Counted from the first letter of the stretch, positions 25,953 through 35,218 are shown. The stretch: 64,000 nucleotides of DNA from Clostridium grantii DSM 8605 (GCF_900129965.1 NZ_FQXM01000004.1:62001-126000), one strand, 5' to 3'. Made by a program: numbers and translations. The notes: generated from the letters alone by a model not told the origin.

Positions 25953-27515
25953 GTGGGGAAGGTGATAATTTTGAATCAAAAACAAGATATTGTATTAAAA
26001 CATACTAGAGAAGGTAAATCTCAGAGACAAATAAGCAAAGAAACTGGAGTTTCTAGGGAAACCATAAGAAAATATATTAAAGAATATGAAGATAAACTAG
26101 TTAAAGTTACTGCTGACTTGGGTGAAATAGATAAAACTAATATTATAGCTGATATAACAGCTAAACCTAAGTATTTATCGTCTCCAAGAATAAAGAAAGC
26201 TTTAACAGAAGATGTTTTAGAAAGACTTAAAGAATTTTTAAAAGAAAATGAACAAAAACGACTCACAGGCTTATCTAAGCAACAAAAGAAAAAAATAGAT
26301 ATGTATGAAACTTTAATAGAAGAAGGCCACAATATAAGCTATGCCGCTGTAGTAAAAGCTGTAAATACCATCGAAAGAAAAAAACGTGAAGCTTATATAC
26401 GTCAAGAATATACTCCAGGAGATATAGTAGAATTTGATTTTGGGCTAGTTAAATTGACAATGAATGATGGTAGCATAAAAGAATTTCAATTAGCAGTATT
26501 TGTAGCAGCTTATAGTAATTATAGGTGGGCTAGATTGTTTCCAAAGCAAAATACAGGATGTTTTTTAGAAGCGCATGCTTCATTTTTCAAGTACATTAAA
26601 GGTAATCATAGAACAGTGGTGTATGATAATACTAGAGTTGCAGTAGCAAAGTTTGTAGGGCATACATTAAAGGAGCCAACAGATGCACTTATAAAGCTAT
26701 CGCTATATTACAAATTTAGGTTTAGATTTTGTAATGCATATAGTGGCAATGAAAAAGGTCACGTTGAGAGAAGTGTTGAATTGATAAGAAGGAAAGCATT
26801 TTCAAGAGACTGCACATTTTCCTCATTGAATGAGGCTAACACCTATCTTGATGAAGTGCTAAAAAAATTAAATTCAAGAAACTTATCCAATTCCAATAAG
26901 TTACCGTTTCAACTATTAGATGAAGAACGAGAGTACTTATTGCCAGATATGCCCTTATATGAGACAGCTACTATTTCTGACCTACGAGTAACCAAATATT
27001 CAACGATTATGGTGAATTCTTGTTATTACTCCGTACCAGATGATTATGTTGGTACAATGGTACGATGTAAGATATACACTACTAAAATTCTAATGTTTTA
27101 TAATGAAGAAGAAATAGCTAGACATAATAAGGTTTACGGTATGAATCTATGGCAAATAGATATCTCCCACTATTGTAAGACACTTTTTAGAAAGCCGAAG
27201 GCTCTAGTTAATAGCACTGCTTTCGATCAAATGGATAGAATACTAAAAGAGATTTATTTTGAATATTTTAACAATAATGAGCGAGATTTTGTAAAGCTTA
27301 TTGAATTAGTTGGTATCTACGGGCTTGTCCCTGTTAATAATGCCATAAAAAATTTACAAGAAGTATGTGCTACTACTATTAGCATTGATAAAATTGAGTT
27401 TATGTGTTCTAGAAAAAATGACCCTAAAATCATATATCTAGAAGATCATAATGATGAAATAATGAATAATTCTGTTAACATGCTAAATGAATTTAACAAT
27501 CTTTTAAACTCTTAA
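25953..27515 (+). CDS. istA: IS21-family transposase IstA
   Basis: The 520-residue transposase has an N-terminal helix-turn-helix (EGKSQRQISKETGVSRETIRKYI), a DDE core with Asp in DIVEFDFGLVKL, Asp in TVVYDNTRVAV and Glu in GNEKGHVERSVELI, and a C-terminal Mu-type domain (STIMVNSCYYSVPDDYVG). The frame opens at GTG 25953, but GTG 25962 or TTG 25971 fit the GGAAGG-like site as well. It appears intact, but its helper istB is broken, so transposition would need IstB in trans. Confidence 0.85.
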   Translation: MGKVIILNQKQDIVLKHTREGKSQRQISKETGVSRETIRKYIKEYEDKLVKVTADLGEIDKTNIIADITAKPKYLSSPRIKKALTEDVLERLKEFLKENEQKRLTGLSKQQKKKIDMYETLIEEGHNISYAAVVKAVNTIERKKREAYIRQEYTPGDIVEFDFGLVKLTMNDGSIKEFQLAVFVAAYSNYRWARLFPKQNTGCFLEAHASFFKYIKGNHRTVVYDNTRVAVAKFVGHTLKEPTDALIKLSLYYKFRFRFCNAYSGNEKGHVERSVELIRRKAFSRDCTFSSLNEANTYLDEVLKKLNSRNLSNSNKLPFQLLDEEREYLLPDMPLYETATISDLRVTKYSTIMVNSCYYSVPDDYVGTMVRCKIYTTKILMFYNEEEIARHNKVYGMNLWQIDISHYCKTLFRKPKALVNSTAFDQMDRILKEIYFEYFNNNERDFVKLIELVGIYGLVPVNNAIKNLQEVCATTISIDKIEFMCSRKNDPKIIYLEDHNDEIMNNSVNMLNEFNNLLNS

Positions 27516-28057
27516 AGAAATATTTCTATTGAGGATTTGCCATCTGATGCTCAATTAAAATTAAAGCACCTTAGTAGTCTAAAGTTTATAAAGGATGGAC
27601 AAAATGTAATATTTTCTGGAAATTGTGGGACTGGGAAAACTCACATTTCCATAGCATTAGGAATAAAAGCATGTTTAGAGGGATATAAAGTATTATTTAC
27701 AATTGTGCCTCTTTTTATTACACAATTGAAAGAATTAAAATCAAATAAAAGTTTAAGAGGATATCAAAACAAACTCTCTAAATATGATTTGGTTATATTG
27801 GACGAATTTGGATATATTTCTGCTGACAATGAGGGGGCGGAGCTTCTATTCACCCATATATCTTTAAGGACTGGGCAGAAATCTACAATAATAACTACTA
27901 ACCTTTCTTTTGATAGTTGGGGCGAAATTTTGGTGACCCAGTTATGACGGCAGCAATGACCGATAGGTTAACTCATAAATCTTATGTTGTTAACATGAAT
28001 GGAAACTCTTACAGGATGAAAGAAACTAAAGATTGGCTTAACAATCTAGAAAACTAA
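27516..28057 (+). pseudogene. istB: Broken IstB helper ATPase
   Basis: The ATPase core is present: FSGNCGTGKTHISIALG, LVILDEFGYISADNEGAELL and IITTNLSFDSWGEI. The first 70-80 residues of a normal IstB are missing, and no start codon or ribosome binding site follows istA. After GEI a one-base loss in a T run (about 27930) shifts the frame; downstream the correct frame resumes as TAAMTDRLTHKSYVVNMNG and SYRMKET. Confidence 0.8.
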
Positions 28058-28105
28058 TTTACAATTTTTGGTGGAAAGGTCTTTAATTATCTTTTGGACT
28101 AAAAA

Positions 28106-28510
28106 TTATGTATAGAATACATCCCAGGCATAGTTATTAAGTTCTTCCCACATGTGATCATTTGGAACACTCTCTAGAAAGTCATGTTTATCTAATTTTG
28201 TTGGTACTCCTTTTTTTAATCCTTCAACTAAATATCCAATATCCTTATAACTCCCATTAATTCCCTTCATCATCATCGGCATATGAGAAACTATCATACC
28301 TAGCATCTTCATAGCATTTTTAGGTCCCATCTGGATAAGTTTATTTTTTATGCTTGGTGATTTAGCTCCTGGCTTACTTGTATACTCTTTTGTTCCAAAG
28401 TACTCAAACCCTTCTTGGTCTGCACCATCAACAGCTAAATAAACTTTATCCGGATACTTATTTATTTGATTCAAAAATTTTACTTCTACTTTTGTAGATT
28501 CCATTCCCAT
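28106..28510 (-). CDS. Conserved hypothetical partner of the QueG-like protein
   Basis: A 134-residue soluble protein with an AGGAAGG-type ribosome binding site, unusually rich in Met and Lys (KNAMKMLGMIVSHMPMMMKG). I do not recognise a catalytic motif. It begins 13 bases after the 4Fe-4S protein and is therefore probably co-transcribed with it under the same TetR operator. It may be a subunit or substrate of that enzyme; no function can be assigned. Confidence 0.65.
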   Translation of the reverse strand: MGMESTKVEVKFLNQINKYPDKVYLAVDGADQEGFEYFGTKEYTSKPGAKSPSIKNKLIQMGPKNAMKMLGMIVSHMPMMMKGINGSYKDIGYLVEGLKKGVPTKLDKHDFLESVPNDHMWEELNNYAWDVFYT

Positions 28511-28523
28511 ATTACTTTCCTTC

Positions 28524-29453
28524 CTATTTCAAATTCTTTAAATGGCTCTGTTTAATCTTTTCATAATCATTATTAAAAAATGTACAGCTTTTGATACAAA
28601 CAGTACAGCCGTAATTATTTGCAAAAGGTGTAGCACATTTTGTCACATCAACACACCTGTAGCCTTCCGGATCTTCAGGTACCCTAATCGATTCTTTATA
28701 TATTGCTCCTGCAGGACAGCTTTTCAAACATTTATTACACTTATTACAAAATTCCTTGACCCACATATGTGGATTTTCCTTTGTAATAGGCAAGTTCTCA
28801 ATGTCAGTATAAACAGCTGCTATCCTTAGACTTGGTCCATAGTTTTTATCTGAGATTAGGAGCCCATGCTTGCCAATAACACCAAGTCCTGCATCCATAG
28901 CTAATGGTACATAGCTGACCGCTCCTCCAATAGCCGGTCCTGCCATGGCCTTATATCCATGTTTCCTTAAGAAATCACTGATTTTATTTACTGTAACCCC
29001 TAGCTGATAATAGGTCCTAAAGATTTCTGTAACTGCTTCCTTCGACGGAGCCTTTTTAATTTTATCTTTTTTCATCTCCATCGTTATGACAATGGCATTT
29101 TCATAGAGAATTCTTTCTCTTTTAAAAATATGTCTTTGATCCACTTTTGTATAACCAATATCACTGACTCCTAAGGCTTTTGCATATTTTTCTAGTTCGG
29201 ATAAATCAGCATCTGATATTACTTTGTTTGCCATTTTAGGATTCTTATCAATACTTGAAGCACTTTTCCTTGCTTCATATAAACATCCTACCATTCGATG
29301 CAAAGTATGCTTTCTGCTTTTTAACCCAGCTAGGGTTCCTCCGCCATATTCTCTCATTAAATCCGGTATATGTTGCTGCTCTCGACTGTGCTCATTACTT
29401 GTTATTAATAGGTCTTCTTTGTTTATATATTTTTCAATGGATGGAAATTTCAT
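28524..29453 (-). CDS. QueG/reductive-dehalogenase-like 4Fe-4S protein
   Basis: The 309-residue protein carries two ferredoxin-type clusters near the C-terminus, CNKCNKCLKSCPAGA and CATPFANNYGCTVCIKSC, and a preceding domain with GPAIGGAVSYVPLAMDAGLG, GVIGKHGLLISDKNYGPSLR as in epoxyqueuosine reductase and reductive dehalogenases. It is shorter than QueG (about 380) and lacks the HEAT-like tail, so it is more likely a corrinoid-independent or redox-stress relative. A near-perfect palindrome precedes it by 15 bases, matching one at the tetR gene. Confidence 0.8.
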   Translation of the reverse strand: MKFPSIEKYINKEDLLITSNEHSREQQHIPDLMREYGGGTLAGLKSRKHTLHRMVGCLYEARKSASSIDKNPKMANKVISDADLSELEKYAKALGVSDIGYTKVDQRHIFKRERILYENAIVITMEMKKDKIKKAPSKEAVTEIFRTYYQLGVTVNKISDFLRKHGYKAMAGPAIGGAVSYVPLAMDAGLGVIGKHGLLISDKNYGPSLRIAAVYTDIENLPITKENPHMWVKEFCNKCNKCLKSCPAGAIYKESIRVPEDPEGYRCVDVTKCATPFANNYGCTVCIKSCTFFNNDYEKIKQSHLKNLK

Positions 29454-29467
29454 ATTTGACCCCCCTG

Positions 29468-29483
29468 CATACCATTTGGTATG
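29468..29483. promoter_or_regulatory. TetR operator upstream of the QueG-like gene
   Basis: CATACCATTTGGTATG is a perfect 7+2+7 inverted repeat. It matches the site at the tetR promoter except for the two central bases. Confidence 0.7.
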
Positions 29484-29553
29484 TAATAGTTAAAAAAATT
29501 TGTTCTTGGATACATGGTAAAGACTTTTCCTCACCATGTACCATACATATAAT

Positions 29554-30150
29554 TTATTGTTGTATCAACTTCATAAGTGATCCTACATTATTTCTCAACA
29601 TTTGTTCTGATTCGTTCTTTGTCATCTGATTTGTCATTAGTATTGTACCTCTAACCACAGCACTTAGTACCCCTGCAATCTCTTGTGCATCAATATCTTC
29701 TTTTACGACCTTCTCCTTCTTTCCACTCTCGATTGCAAGTGTCATAACCTTAATGATATTTTGCTGATACTGATCATTCATTTGCTTCATTTCTTCATTT
29801 AAGTTCATGGATTCCCATAACAATTTCAGGAAGTCATCACGTTCAATTATCCGCTCTGGTTGACTGGCAAGGCGAATATCTATATTCATTACATTTTCAA
29901 AAACAACATTGATACGTTCTTTAAAGGATTGTCCTTCAATACCAACAATGTCCATTGTTTTCTGAATATGACCGAAGAAATATGTATTCATTACCTCTTT
30001 AATCAATTCGTCTTTGGAGGAAAAGTGGTGATAAAAAGCTCCTTTTGTAAGACCCGTGGTCTTAATAATCTGGTTTAATGAAACTCTTCCATATCCGTGA
30101 TCAATAAATGCAATAAATGCTGCTTCAATAATTAAATCTCTAGTTTCCAT
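29554..30150 (-). CDS. TetR/AcrR family transcriptional regulator
   Basis: The 198-residue protein has an N-terminal helix-turn-helix (HGYGRVSLNQIIKTTGLTKGAFYHHFSSKDELI) and a helical ligand-binding domain. The ATG at 30150 follows TGGAGG; the longer frame to 30192 would include the operator. The palindrome at 30162-30177 indicates autorepression, and the matching palindrome before the QueG-like gene marks its target. The ligand is unknown. Confidence 0.88.
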   Translation of the reverse strand: METRDLIIEAAFIAFIDHGYGRVSLNQIIKTTGLTKGAFYHHFSSKDELIKEVMNTYFFGHIQKTMDIVGIEGQSFKERINVVFENVMNIDIRLASQPERIIERDDFLKLLWESMNLNEEMKQMNDQYQQNIIKVMTLAIESGKKEKVVKEDIDAQEIAGVLSAVVRGTILMTNQMTKNESEQMLRNNVGSLMKLIQQ

Positions 30151-30161
30151 ATTCACCTCCA

Positions 30162-30177
30162 CATACCACTTGGTATG
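30162..30177. promoter_or_regulatory. TetR autoregulatory operator
   Basis: CATACCACTTGGTATG is a perfect 7+2+7 inverted repeat directly before the tetR ribosome binding site. Confidence 0.7.
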
Positions 30178-30224
30178 TTCATTGTAACACATGCTATCTA
30201 TTTAGGTCAATAGCCCTATGTACA

Positions 30225-30305
30225 TTCATTAACCTTTATTTCCTTCCCATTTTCTGTTATTGTTTAAATATTTCCATTTGCGTCATAAGTATATGCTGTT
30301 GAGTA
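30225..30305 (-). pseudogene. RHS/YD-repeat scrap
   Basis: The minus strand encodes STAYTYDANGNI-stop-TITENGKEIK, which fits the YD-repeat consensus of RHS/wall-associated proteins. It is only about 25 codons with one nonsense codon and no start. The identification rests on this short motif. Confidence 0.45.
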
Positions 30306-30316
30306 TAAAATGGTAC

Positions 30317-30350
30317 TTGACATCCACTTGGCATGGGGTATATATTAATA
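30317..30350 (+). promoter_or_regulatory. Promoter of the DUF1847 gene with operator-like spacer
   Basis: A consensus TTGACA at 30317 is followed 16-17 bases later by TATATA. The spacer contains CATCCACTTGGCATG, a degenerate version of the TetR palindrome (one base shorter, one mismatch). It may be a third, weaker operator. Confidence 0.45.
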
Positions 30351-30414
30351 TAATATTATTATCACTGATTTATAGTTTTTTACGAAACTTAATTTCTAAT
30401 TCTAGGAGGATACA

Positions 30415-30690
30415 ATGGATTGCACAAAATGTTCATTAAAAGGTTGCAGAAAACTATCTCCTTGTTTTGATAGAAGCAACGAATATCTTGAAAACTATTC
30501 ATCTGAGGAAAATCAACTTTATACAAAGTCAGCTTCTAGTTTAATTGATAATGGTAGAGCGGGTACTCTTACACGTATTGATGAGATTATAGAATATACC
30601 AAAATCCATGAATATACTCACATGGGAGTTGCATATTGTTACGGTTTAGAGAAGGAAGCTGTATTATTAAGAGAATATATCCAAGAACAA
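30415..30690 (+). pseudogene. DUF1847 metal-binding protein, 3'-truncated by IS256
   Basis: The N-terminus has the cysteine pattern MDCTKCSLKGCRKLSPC typical of DUF1847 proteins, then ENQLYTKSASSLIDNGRAGTLTRIDEIIEY and MGVAYCYGLEKEAVLL. AGGAGG lies before the ATG. At about residue 90 the sequence passes in frame into an IS256 transposase N-terminus (EQKFTSSTDILD), then a stop. About half the normal protein is missing. Confidence 0.7.
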
Positions 30691-31862
30691 AAATTCACTA
30701 GTTCAACAGATATATTAGATTAATTAAAGGGTATGTTTAGAGATGTTTTGCAAGAATCTCTAGAAGCTGAAATGGATGAGGCTTTAGGATATGGAAAATA
30801 CGATAGTATTGAAAAGACTAGTGCTAATAGTAGAAATGGTCACTCAAAGAAAACTATTAAAACTGAACTTGGACCTATTAGGATTAATGTACCAAGAGAT
30901 AGAAATGGCGATTTTGAGCCTAAGATAGTTCCTAAACATCAAAGAACTGTTGATGGGATAGATGATAAAATCCTCGCACTTTATGCAACAGGTATGCAAC
31001 TCGAGATATATCTGAACAAATAAAGGGGCTATATGGCGTAGATATAAGTGCAGAAACCGTATCAAATATAACAAATAGAATATTACCATTAGTATCAGAT
31101 TGGCAAAATAGGCCATTAGAAAGAACCTATTCATTTGTTTTTATGGATGCTATACACTACAAAGTAAGAGAAGATAAACAGGTTGTTATTAAAGCAGCAT
31201 ATGTTGTCATAGGCGTAAATTTAAATGGTGAAAAAGAAGTCTTAGGAATATGGATTGGAGCTAATGAAAGCAGCAAATTTTGGTTATCGGTACTAAATGA
31301 TCTTAAGAACAGAGGCGTTGAAGATGTGCTTATATTCTGCGTTGACGGGTTATCAGGATTCAAAGAAGCTATAGGCGCTGCATTCCCATTTTGTAAAATA
31401 CAAAGATGTATAATTCACCAAATAAGATCTAGCATGAAGTATATTCCTTATAAAGATAGAAAGGCTTTCGTAGCTGATTTAAAAGGCATTTATAGAGCTG
31501 TTAATGAAGAAGTAGCAATGGAAAATTTAATATCATTGAGAGATAAATGTGCAGATAGATATCCAAATGCAATTAAGAGTTGGGAAAGCAATTGGGATAA
31601 TTTAAGTACATTCTTTGCTTTTCCAAAAAACATAAGAAAAATAATATATACAACAAATGTTATCGAGAGCATAAACAGCCAGTTTAGGAAAGTAACCAAG
31701 ACCAAATTAATATTTCCTAATGATGATAGCTTAATGAAGATGCTATATCTAGCTGTTGAACGAGTATCTAAAAAATGGACCAGGAATTACCCAGAATGGG
31801 ACTTAGTTATCAATCAACTTCAAATAGTATTTAGTGAAGTGTTAGATAAAAAAGCACAATAA
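30670..31862 (+). pseudogene. IS256-family transposase, 5'-fused and frameshifted
   Basis: Mutator/IS256-type DDE transposase: DVLQESLEAEMDEALGY and KTELGPIRINVPRDRNGDFE in the first frame, then ISEQIKGLYGVDISAETVSN, FVFMDAIHYKVRED (first Asp), VDGLSGFKEAIGAAFPFCKI (second Asp), IIYTTNVIESINSQFRK (Glu) in the second. A TAA interrupts the N-terminal region after STDILD, and a one-base loss near 31005 (AA where AAA is expected) shifts the frame. The transposase start codon is lost in the fusion with DUF1847. It cannot make an active protein. Confidence 0.85.
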
Positions 31863-32106
31863 AAAAGAACCTTAAATCAAGAAAATCTTGAAATTAAAGT
31901 CCTTTATAATGTTTTACCTATGCATATTATTGACATTAATTGGAGATAATGTGCATATAGGATAAATAATTGAACCACTATAAATATACATAATTAGACA
32001 CAATCAAAGATTGTCTAATAACTAATGTTATAAATTATTTCTAATAAGAAAATTAGAATACACAAAAATATTTACACCCTCAATTTCCAAAACAAATCAA
32101 CCTAAA
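31863..32106. other. IS256 right flank, no gene
   Basis: No coding sequence is seen. The interval holds an imperfect inverted repeat (CCTATGCATATTAT at 31917 and its near complement ending at 31961), probably the right end of the IS256 element. Confidence 0.45.
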
Positions 32107-32144
32107 TAGAGCCTGTTTCTCACTCTAAAGAAACAGGCTCTTTT
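32107..32144 (+). terminator. Intrinsic terminator
   Basis: AGAGCCTGTTTC pairs with GAAACAGGCTCT, followed by TTTTATT on the plus strand. It may have ended the original DUF1847 transcript; on the minus strand the T-run is weaker, so it is a less good stop for msrA. Confidence 0.7.
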
Positions 32145-32171
32145 ATTGTTATGCTTACTTTTTTTCCAACT

Positions 32172-32642
32172 TCACGAATATTTGGTTAGTAAATTCTTTG
32201 GAATATGGCAATAATCATCTGGACATCTTGCTAATCTATCTTGATGTTCTTCGGCACTTCTTAAATAGTTTGTAAGTGGTAGTACCTCTACAACTATTTT
32301 TTCGCTATCATCTCTCTCACTAATAAAATTTCTGGCTGCTTCAAGATGTTTTTGGCTTTCACTATATATACCTGTTCGATATTTTTTACCCACATCTTCA
32401 CCTTGCTTATTTAAACTGTATGGATCAATGATCTCAAAGAAGCACTCTATTAAATCTTCAATCATCACAATACTTGGATCAAATTCAGTTTTCACACATT
32501 CAGTATAACCATCATATTCACTTGAAAGTGTGTTTGTAGCACCATTAGCTCTTCCTGCTTCAGTGGATTTAATACCCGGTAGAGTCTTTATAAATGCTTG
32601 CACACCCCAAAGACACCCACCAGCAAAATATATAACTTCCAT
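32172..32642 (-). CDS. msrA: Peptide-methionine (S)-S-oxide reductase
   Basis: The 156-residue protein begins MEVIYFAGGCLWGVQAFIK with the active cysteine in GGCLWG (GGCFWG in most members), followed by EYDGYTECVKTEFDP, FFEIIDPYSLNKQGEDVGKKYRTGIY and the C-terminal AEEHQDRLARCPDDYCHIP with possible resolving cysteines. It repairs methionine sulfoxide. The start at 32642 follows a GGAGATG site. It stands alone. Confidence 0.9.
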   Translation of the reverse strand: MEVIYFAGGCLWGVQAFIKTLPGIKSTEAGRANGATNTLSSEYDGYTECVKTEFDPSIVMIEDLIECFFEIIDPYSLNKQGEDVGKKYRTGIYSESQKHLEAARNFISERDDSEKIVVEVLPLTNYLRSAEEHQDRLARCPDDYCHIPKNLLTKYS

Positions 32643-32780
32643 AATACATCTCCTACATATTTTCAATTTATCCCGTAAAGGGACTCATTCATTTTAACAT
32701 AATTATTTATATAAAACACCCTCACTCCAAACGAACAATCTCTGTTGCTTATAAAACCCATGTCTATAATATAAATAAGT

Positions 32781-32930
32781 AAGTTCGTCGCCTTCGCTTC
32801 CTCACTACGCCCCCAGGGGGCAAATAACATTTTATTAATAAATTGTGAATATATGTTCACAGCCCTTAGTGGTCCTAGCAGCACTTGAGATCGAAGCGTA
32901 CAAGAGCTGCTTGCTTATTACCTAAACTTT
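32781..32930. other. GC-rich non-coding island with palindrome
   Basis: This intergenic segment upstream of msrA and downstream of oleate hydratase is clearly richer in G and C than its surroundings. It contains a perfect palindrome GCCCCC-A-GGGGGC at 32809-32821. A 73-codon frame across it lacks protein-like character. It may be a dispersed repeat or a structured RNA. Confidence 0.35.
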
Positions 32931-32935
32931 GTATA

Positions 32936-34531
32936 TTAACGATAAGATGTTTTTATGGCATTAATTTTTGTACTTAATTTTTTAGAATGAGGTGTAACTG
33001 GACAGATTTCTTTGTTAATACCCATTAATTTGTATACAGCAATTCTAGCCGCTCTAACTGAATATTCTTCTGTAAATACCATGTCATCTGTAATTTCAAC
33101 GAATTGGCTTATCATTGCAAAATTTGTAGATCCTTCTGGCACAACCTGTGGACGGTCTTTCATTGCACGTGGTTGAAACATTGATATAATATAAGGCATC
33201 ATACATGGAACAACATTAATAACATCCTTCATTATTTCATTCTTTTCATCTTCAAAATGTAAATGATGTAGAAGTTCTGTTAATATTTCTTCTCCTGTAC
33301 AATCTCTCATTGTCTTTTTAACATAATCACCATTTATATTTGTGTTAAGAGCATATCCCCAAAATATTGTTTCATTTTCTGTTTGTCCCTTAAAATGAGG
33401 TTGTGCTGCTACAACTATAGACATTAGCCAATTTGATTCCTTAAATGTCATTAAAGCTCCACTACCAGGTACATTACCACTAAATTTTTCGATTTTTTCC
33501 AGTAATTTATTCCCCTTCATAGTAACAGTAAATGACTCCCAATTAGTTTCTTCAGCATTACCAAAGAATGGAGTTGGATTACCAAGATTTTTTTTCTTTT
33601 TTGCAATATTAGCCCAAAGTTGTGCTGAAATAGGTTTTTCTATATCCATTTCTGCCTTTGTTTTTAAATCACCAAGTCTAGAATTATCAGTCATGCAACC
33701 ATTTGTAACTATACATATATCGCCTTCACGAAGTTGAATATAGTCATCTATTTCTCCGTCTTTTGTATAATGTATTGCTGTTACTGTTATTTCATCAGAT
33801 TCTTCAAAATCAAGGTCAGTAACAGTACAATTAATAGTAAAATCTACCCCCTTTTCATCTAGAAAAGCTTTTAAAGGTAATATTACTGAATCATACTGAT
33901 TATATCTTGTTCTTGTAACTCCCTCTAGAGTTTCAATACGAGAGTACTCAAACATCATTCTATTCATATATCTTCTAAATTCGAATAAACTAGACCATTT
34001 TTGAAAAGCAAAAGTAGTTTGCCACATAAACCAAAAATTAGTTTCAAAGAAATGTGGTGTTTTACCAAACCAATCCATAATAGATAAATTGTCTAATTTT
34101 TCTTCAGAAGTAACCATTAACTTAGCAAGTGCCATACGGTCTGCTCTATTAAATCCCATAGATTCAACATTAAGGATATTACCCTTTTTATCTATAAGTC
34201 TAGCTTTTGCACAAGTTGGATGTGCGTGGTCAAAATCTAATATCTCATCGGTTACTGATTTACCTTGAATTTCTAATGAAGGAATACTTCTAAACAAATC
34301 CCAAAAGTTTTCATATGTTTCTTCATTTAGCATACGTCCACCACGACATACAAATCCTTTAGTATGATTTCCAATACCATCATTACTTCCACCAAGAATA
34401 TGCATTCCTTCAATAATATGAATGTTTTGTCCATTGAAACCACAATCTTTTATTAAGTAAGCTGCACCAGCTAAAGAAGCTAGTCCACCTCCAATGAAAT
34501 ATGCTTGTTTATTATTTTGCGAGCTAGTCAT
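32936..34531 (-). CDS. ohyA: Oleate hydratase (myosin-cross-reactive antigen family)
   Basis: The 531-residue FAD protein has IGGGLASLAGAAYLIKDCG (nucleotide-binding loop), HILGGSNDGIGNHTKGFVCRG, the active-site GGRMLNEETYENFWDL, MWQTTFAFQKWSSLFEFRRY and GSTNFAMISQFVEI. It adds water to cis-9 double bonds of free oleic and linoleic acids, giving 10-hydroxy acids, a detoxification step in Gram-positive bacteria. A TetR-family regulator gene 135 bp upstream on the same strand probably controls it. It is a little shorter than the usual 560-590 residues. Confidence 0.93.
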   Translation of the reverse strand: MTSSQNNKQAYFIGGGLASLAGAAYLIKDCGFNGQNIHIIEGMHILGGSNDGIGNHTKGFVCRGGRMLNEETYENFWDLFRSIPSLEIQGKSVTDEILDFDHAHPTCAKARLIDKKGNILNVESMGFNRADRMALAKLMVTSEEKLDNLSIMDWFGKTPHFFETNFWFMWQTTFAFQKWSSLFEFRRYMNRMMFEYSRIETLEGVTRTRYNQYDSVILPLKAFLDEKGVDFTINCTVTDLDFEESDEITVTAIHYTKDGEIDDYIQLREGDICIVTNGCMTDNSRLGDLKTKAEMDIEKPISAQLWANIAKKKKNLGNPTPFFGNAEETNWESFTVTMKGNKLLEKIEKFSGNVPGSGALMTFKESNWLMSIVVAAQPHFKGQTENETIFWGYALNTNINGDYVKKTMRDCTGEEILTELLHHLHFEDEKNEIMKDVINVVPCMMPYIISMFQPRAMKDRPQVVPEGSTNFAMISQFVEITDDMVFTEEYSVRAARIAVYKLMGINKEICPVTPHSKKLSTKINAIKTSYR

Positions 34532-34666
34532 AAAATTACCCCCTATGAATTAATATAATTTATAATTTATATTTTAATAATATATTAATTTATAGAAAGT
34601 AACTATAAACAATCTTACCTTAATGTATAAAATTCATACAATTTCCCCAATATGTCTAAAGAAATT

Positions 34667-35218
34667 TTAAAGGTAATTGTGAATTTTTCTCTTGATATCT
34701 CCTTCTATTAATTGATTTATATCATTGATTATATTAGCTGGGTCTTCATTAGCTCCTTCTCTAATCCATTGAGTCATTATTCCTATGAAAGCATAAGTAT
34801 AGAAATTTGCAATAAATCTTTTTTCTCTATATTTTACATCAGTATCTTCTGCTACTTCATCCACTACCCCCATTAAAAAACCAAAAGTTATATCATAAAG
34901 AAATCTATCTAAATGTTCTCTTCCCAAAGAATTAAAACAATTAGTACAGAATTCAAGATTATTTCCAACATACTCAAATATCATAAAAAATCCTTGTTGC
35001 CAGGTATTATATGACTTATATTTGTTAATGCTTTCAACAGCTTCTGTTTTATAAATCCATTCAACTAAATCATATATATCCTTGAAGTGATAATAAAATG
35101 TTTGTCTATTAACTCCACAATGAGAAACGACATCTGTAACGTTAATTTTATCTAAAGTTGCTTTCTTCATAAGTATTTTCAGTGATTCGGCTAGTGCTTT
35201 TTTTGTTAATGTAGCCAC
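34667..35218 (-). CDS. TetR family regulator (DhaS-like)
   Basis: The 183-residue protein begins at GTG after AAAGGG. It has a helix-turn-helix INVTDVVSHCGVNRQTFYYHF and a C-terminal domain with FFMIFEYVGNN and FIGIMTQWIREGANEDPANI, as in the DhaS-type TetR_C family. Its position directly upstream of oleate hydratase suggests that it regulates that gene, perhaps sensing free fatty acids. AT-rich inverted repeats (TATAATTTATA type) lie in both promoter regions but are not distinctive. Confidence 0.82.
   Translation of the reverse strand: MATLTKKALAESLKILMKKATLDKINVTDVVSHCGVNRQTFYYHFKDIYDLVEWIYKTEAVESINKYKSYNTWQQGFFMIFEYVGNNLEFCTNCFNSLGREHLDRFLYDITFGFLMGVVDEVAEDTDVKYREKRFIANFYTYAFIGIMTQWIREGANEDPANIINDINQLIEGDIKRKIHNYL

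Larger units (their letters stand above)
25700..28070 (+). mobile_element. IS21-family insertion sequence, decayed
   Basis: The segment holds a full istA and a damaged istB. The sequence ATTTACAATTTTTG occurs at 25700-25713 and again at 28057-28070 in the same orientation, bracketing the element. Left-end internal repeats are present, but no inverted copy is found at the right end, so the right terminus is probably lost. Boundaries are approximate. Confidence 0.6.

Noticed and set aside
32663..32884. 73-codon minus-strand frame upstream of msrA
   Set aside because: No ribosome binding site and no protein-like pattern; it crosses a GC-rich palindromic island.
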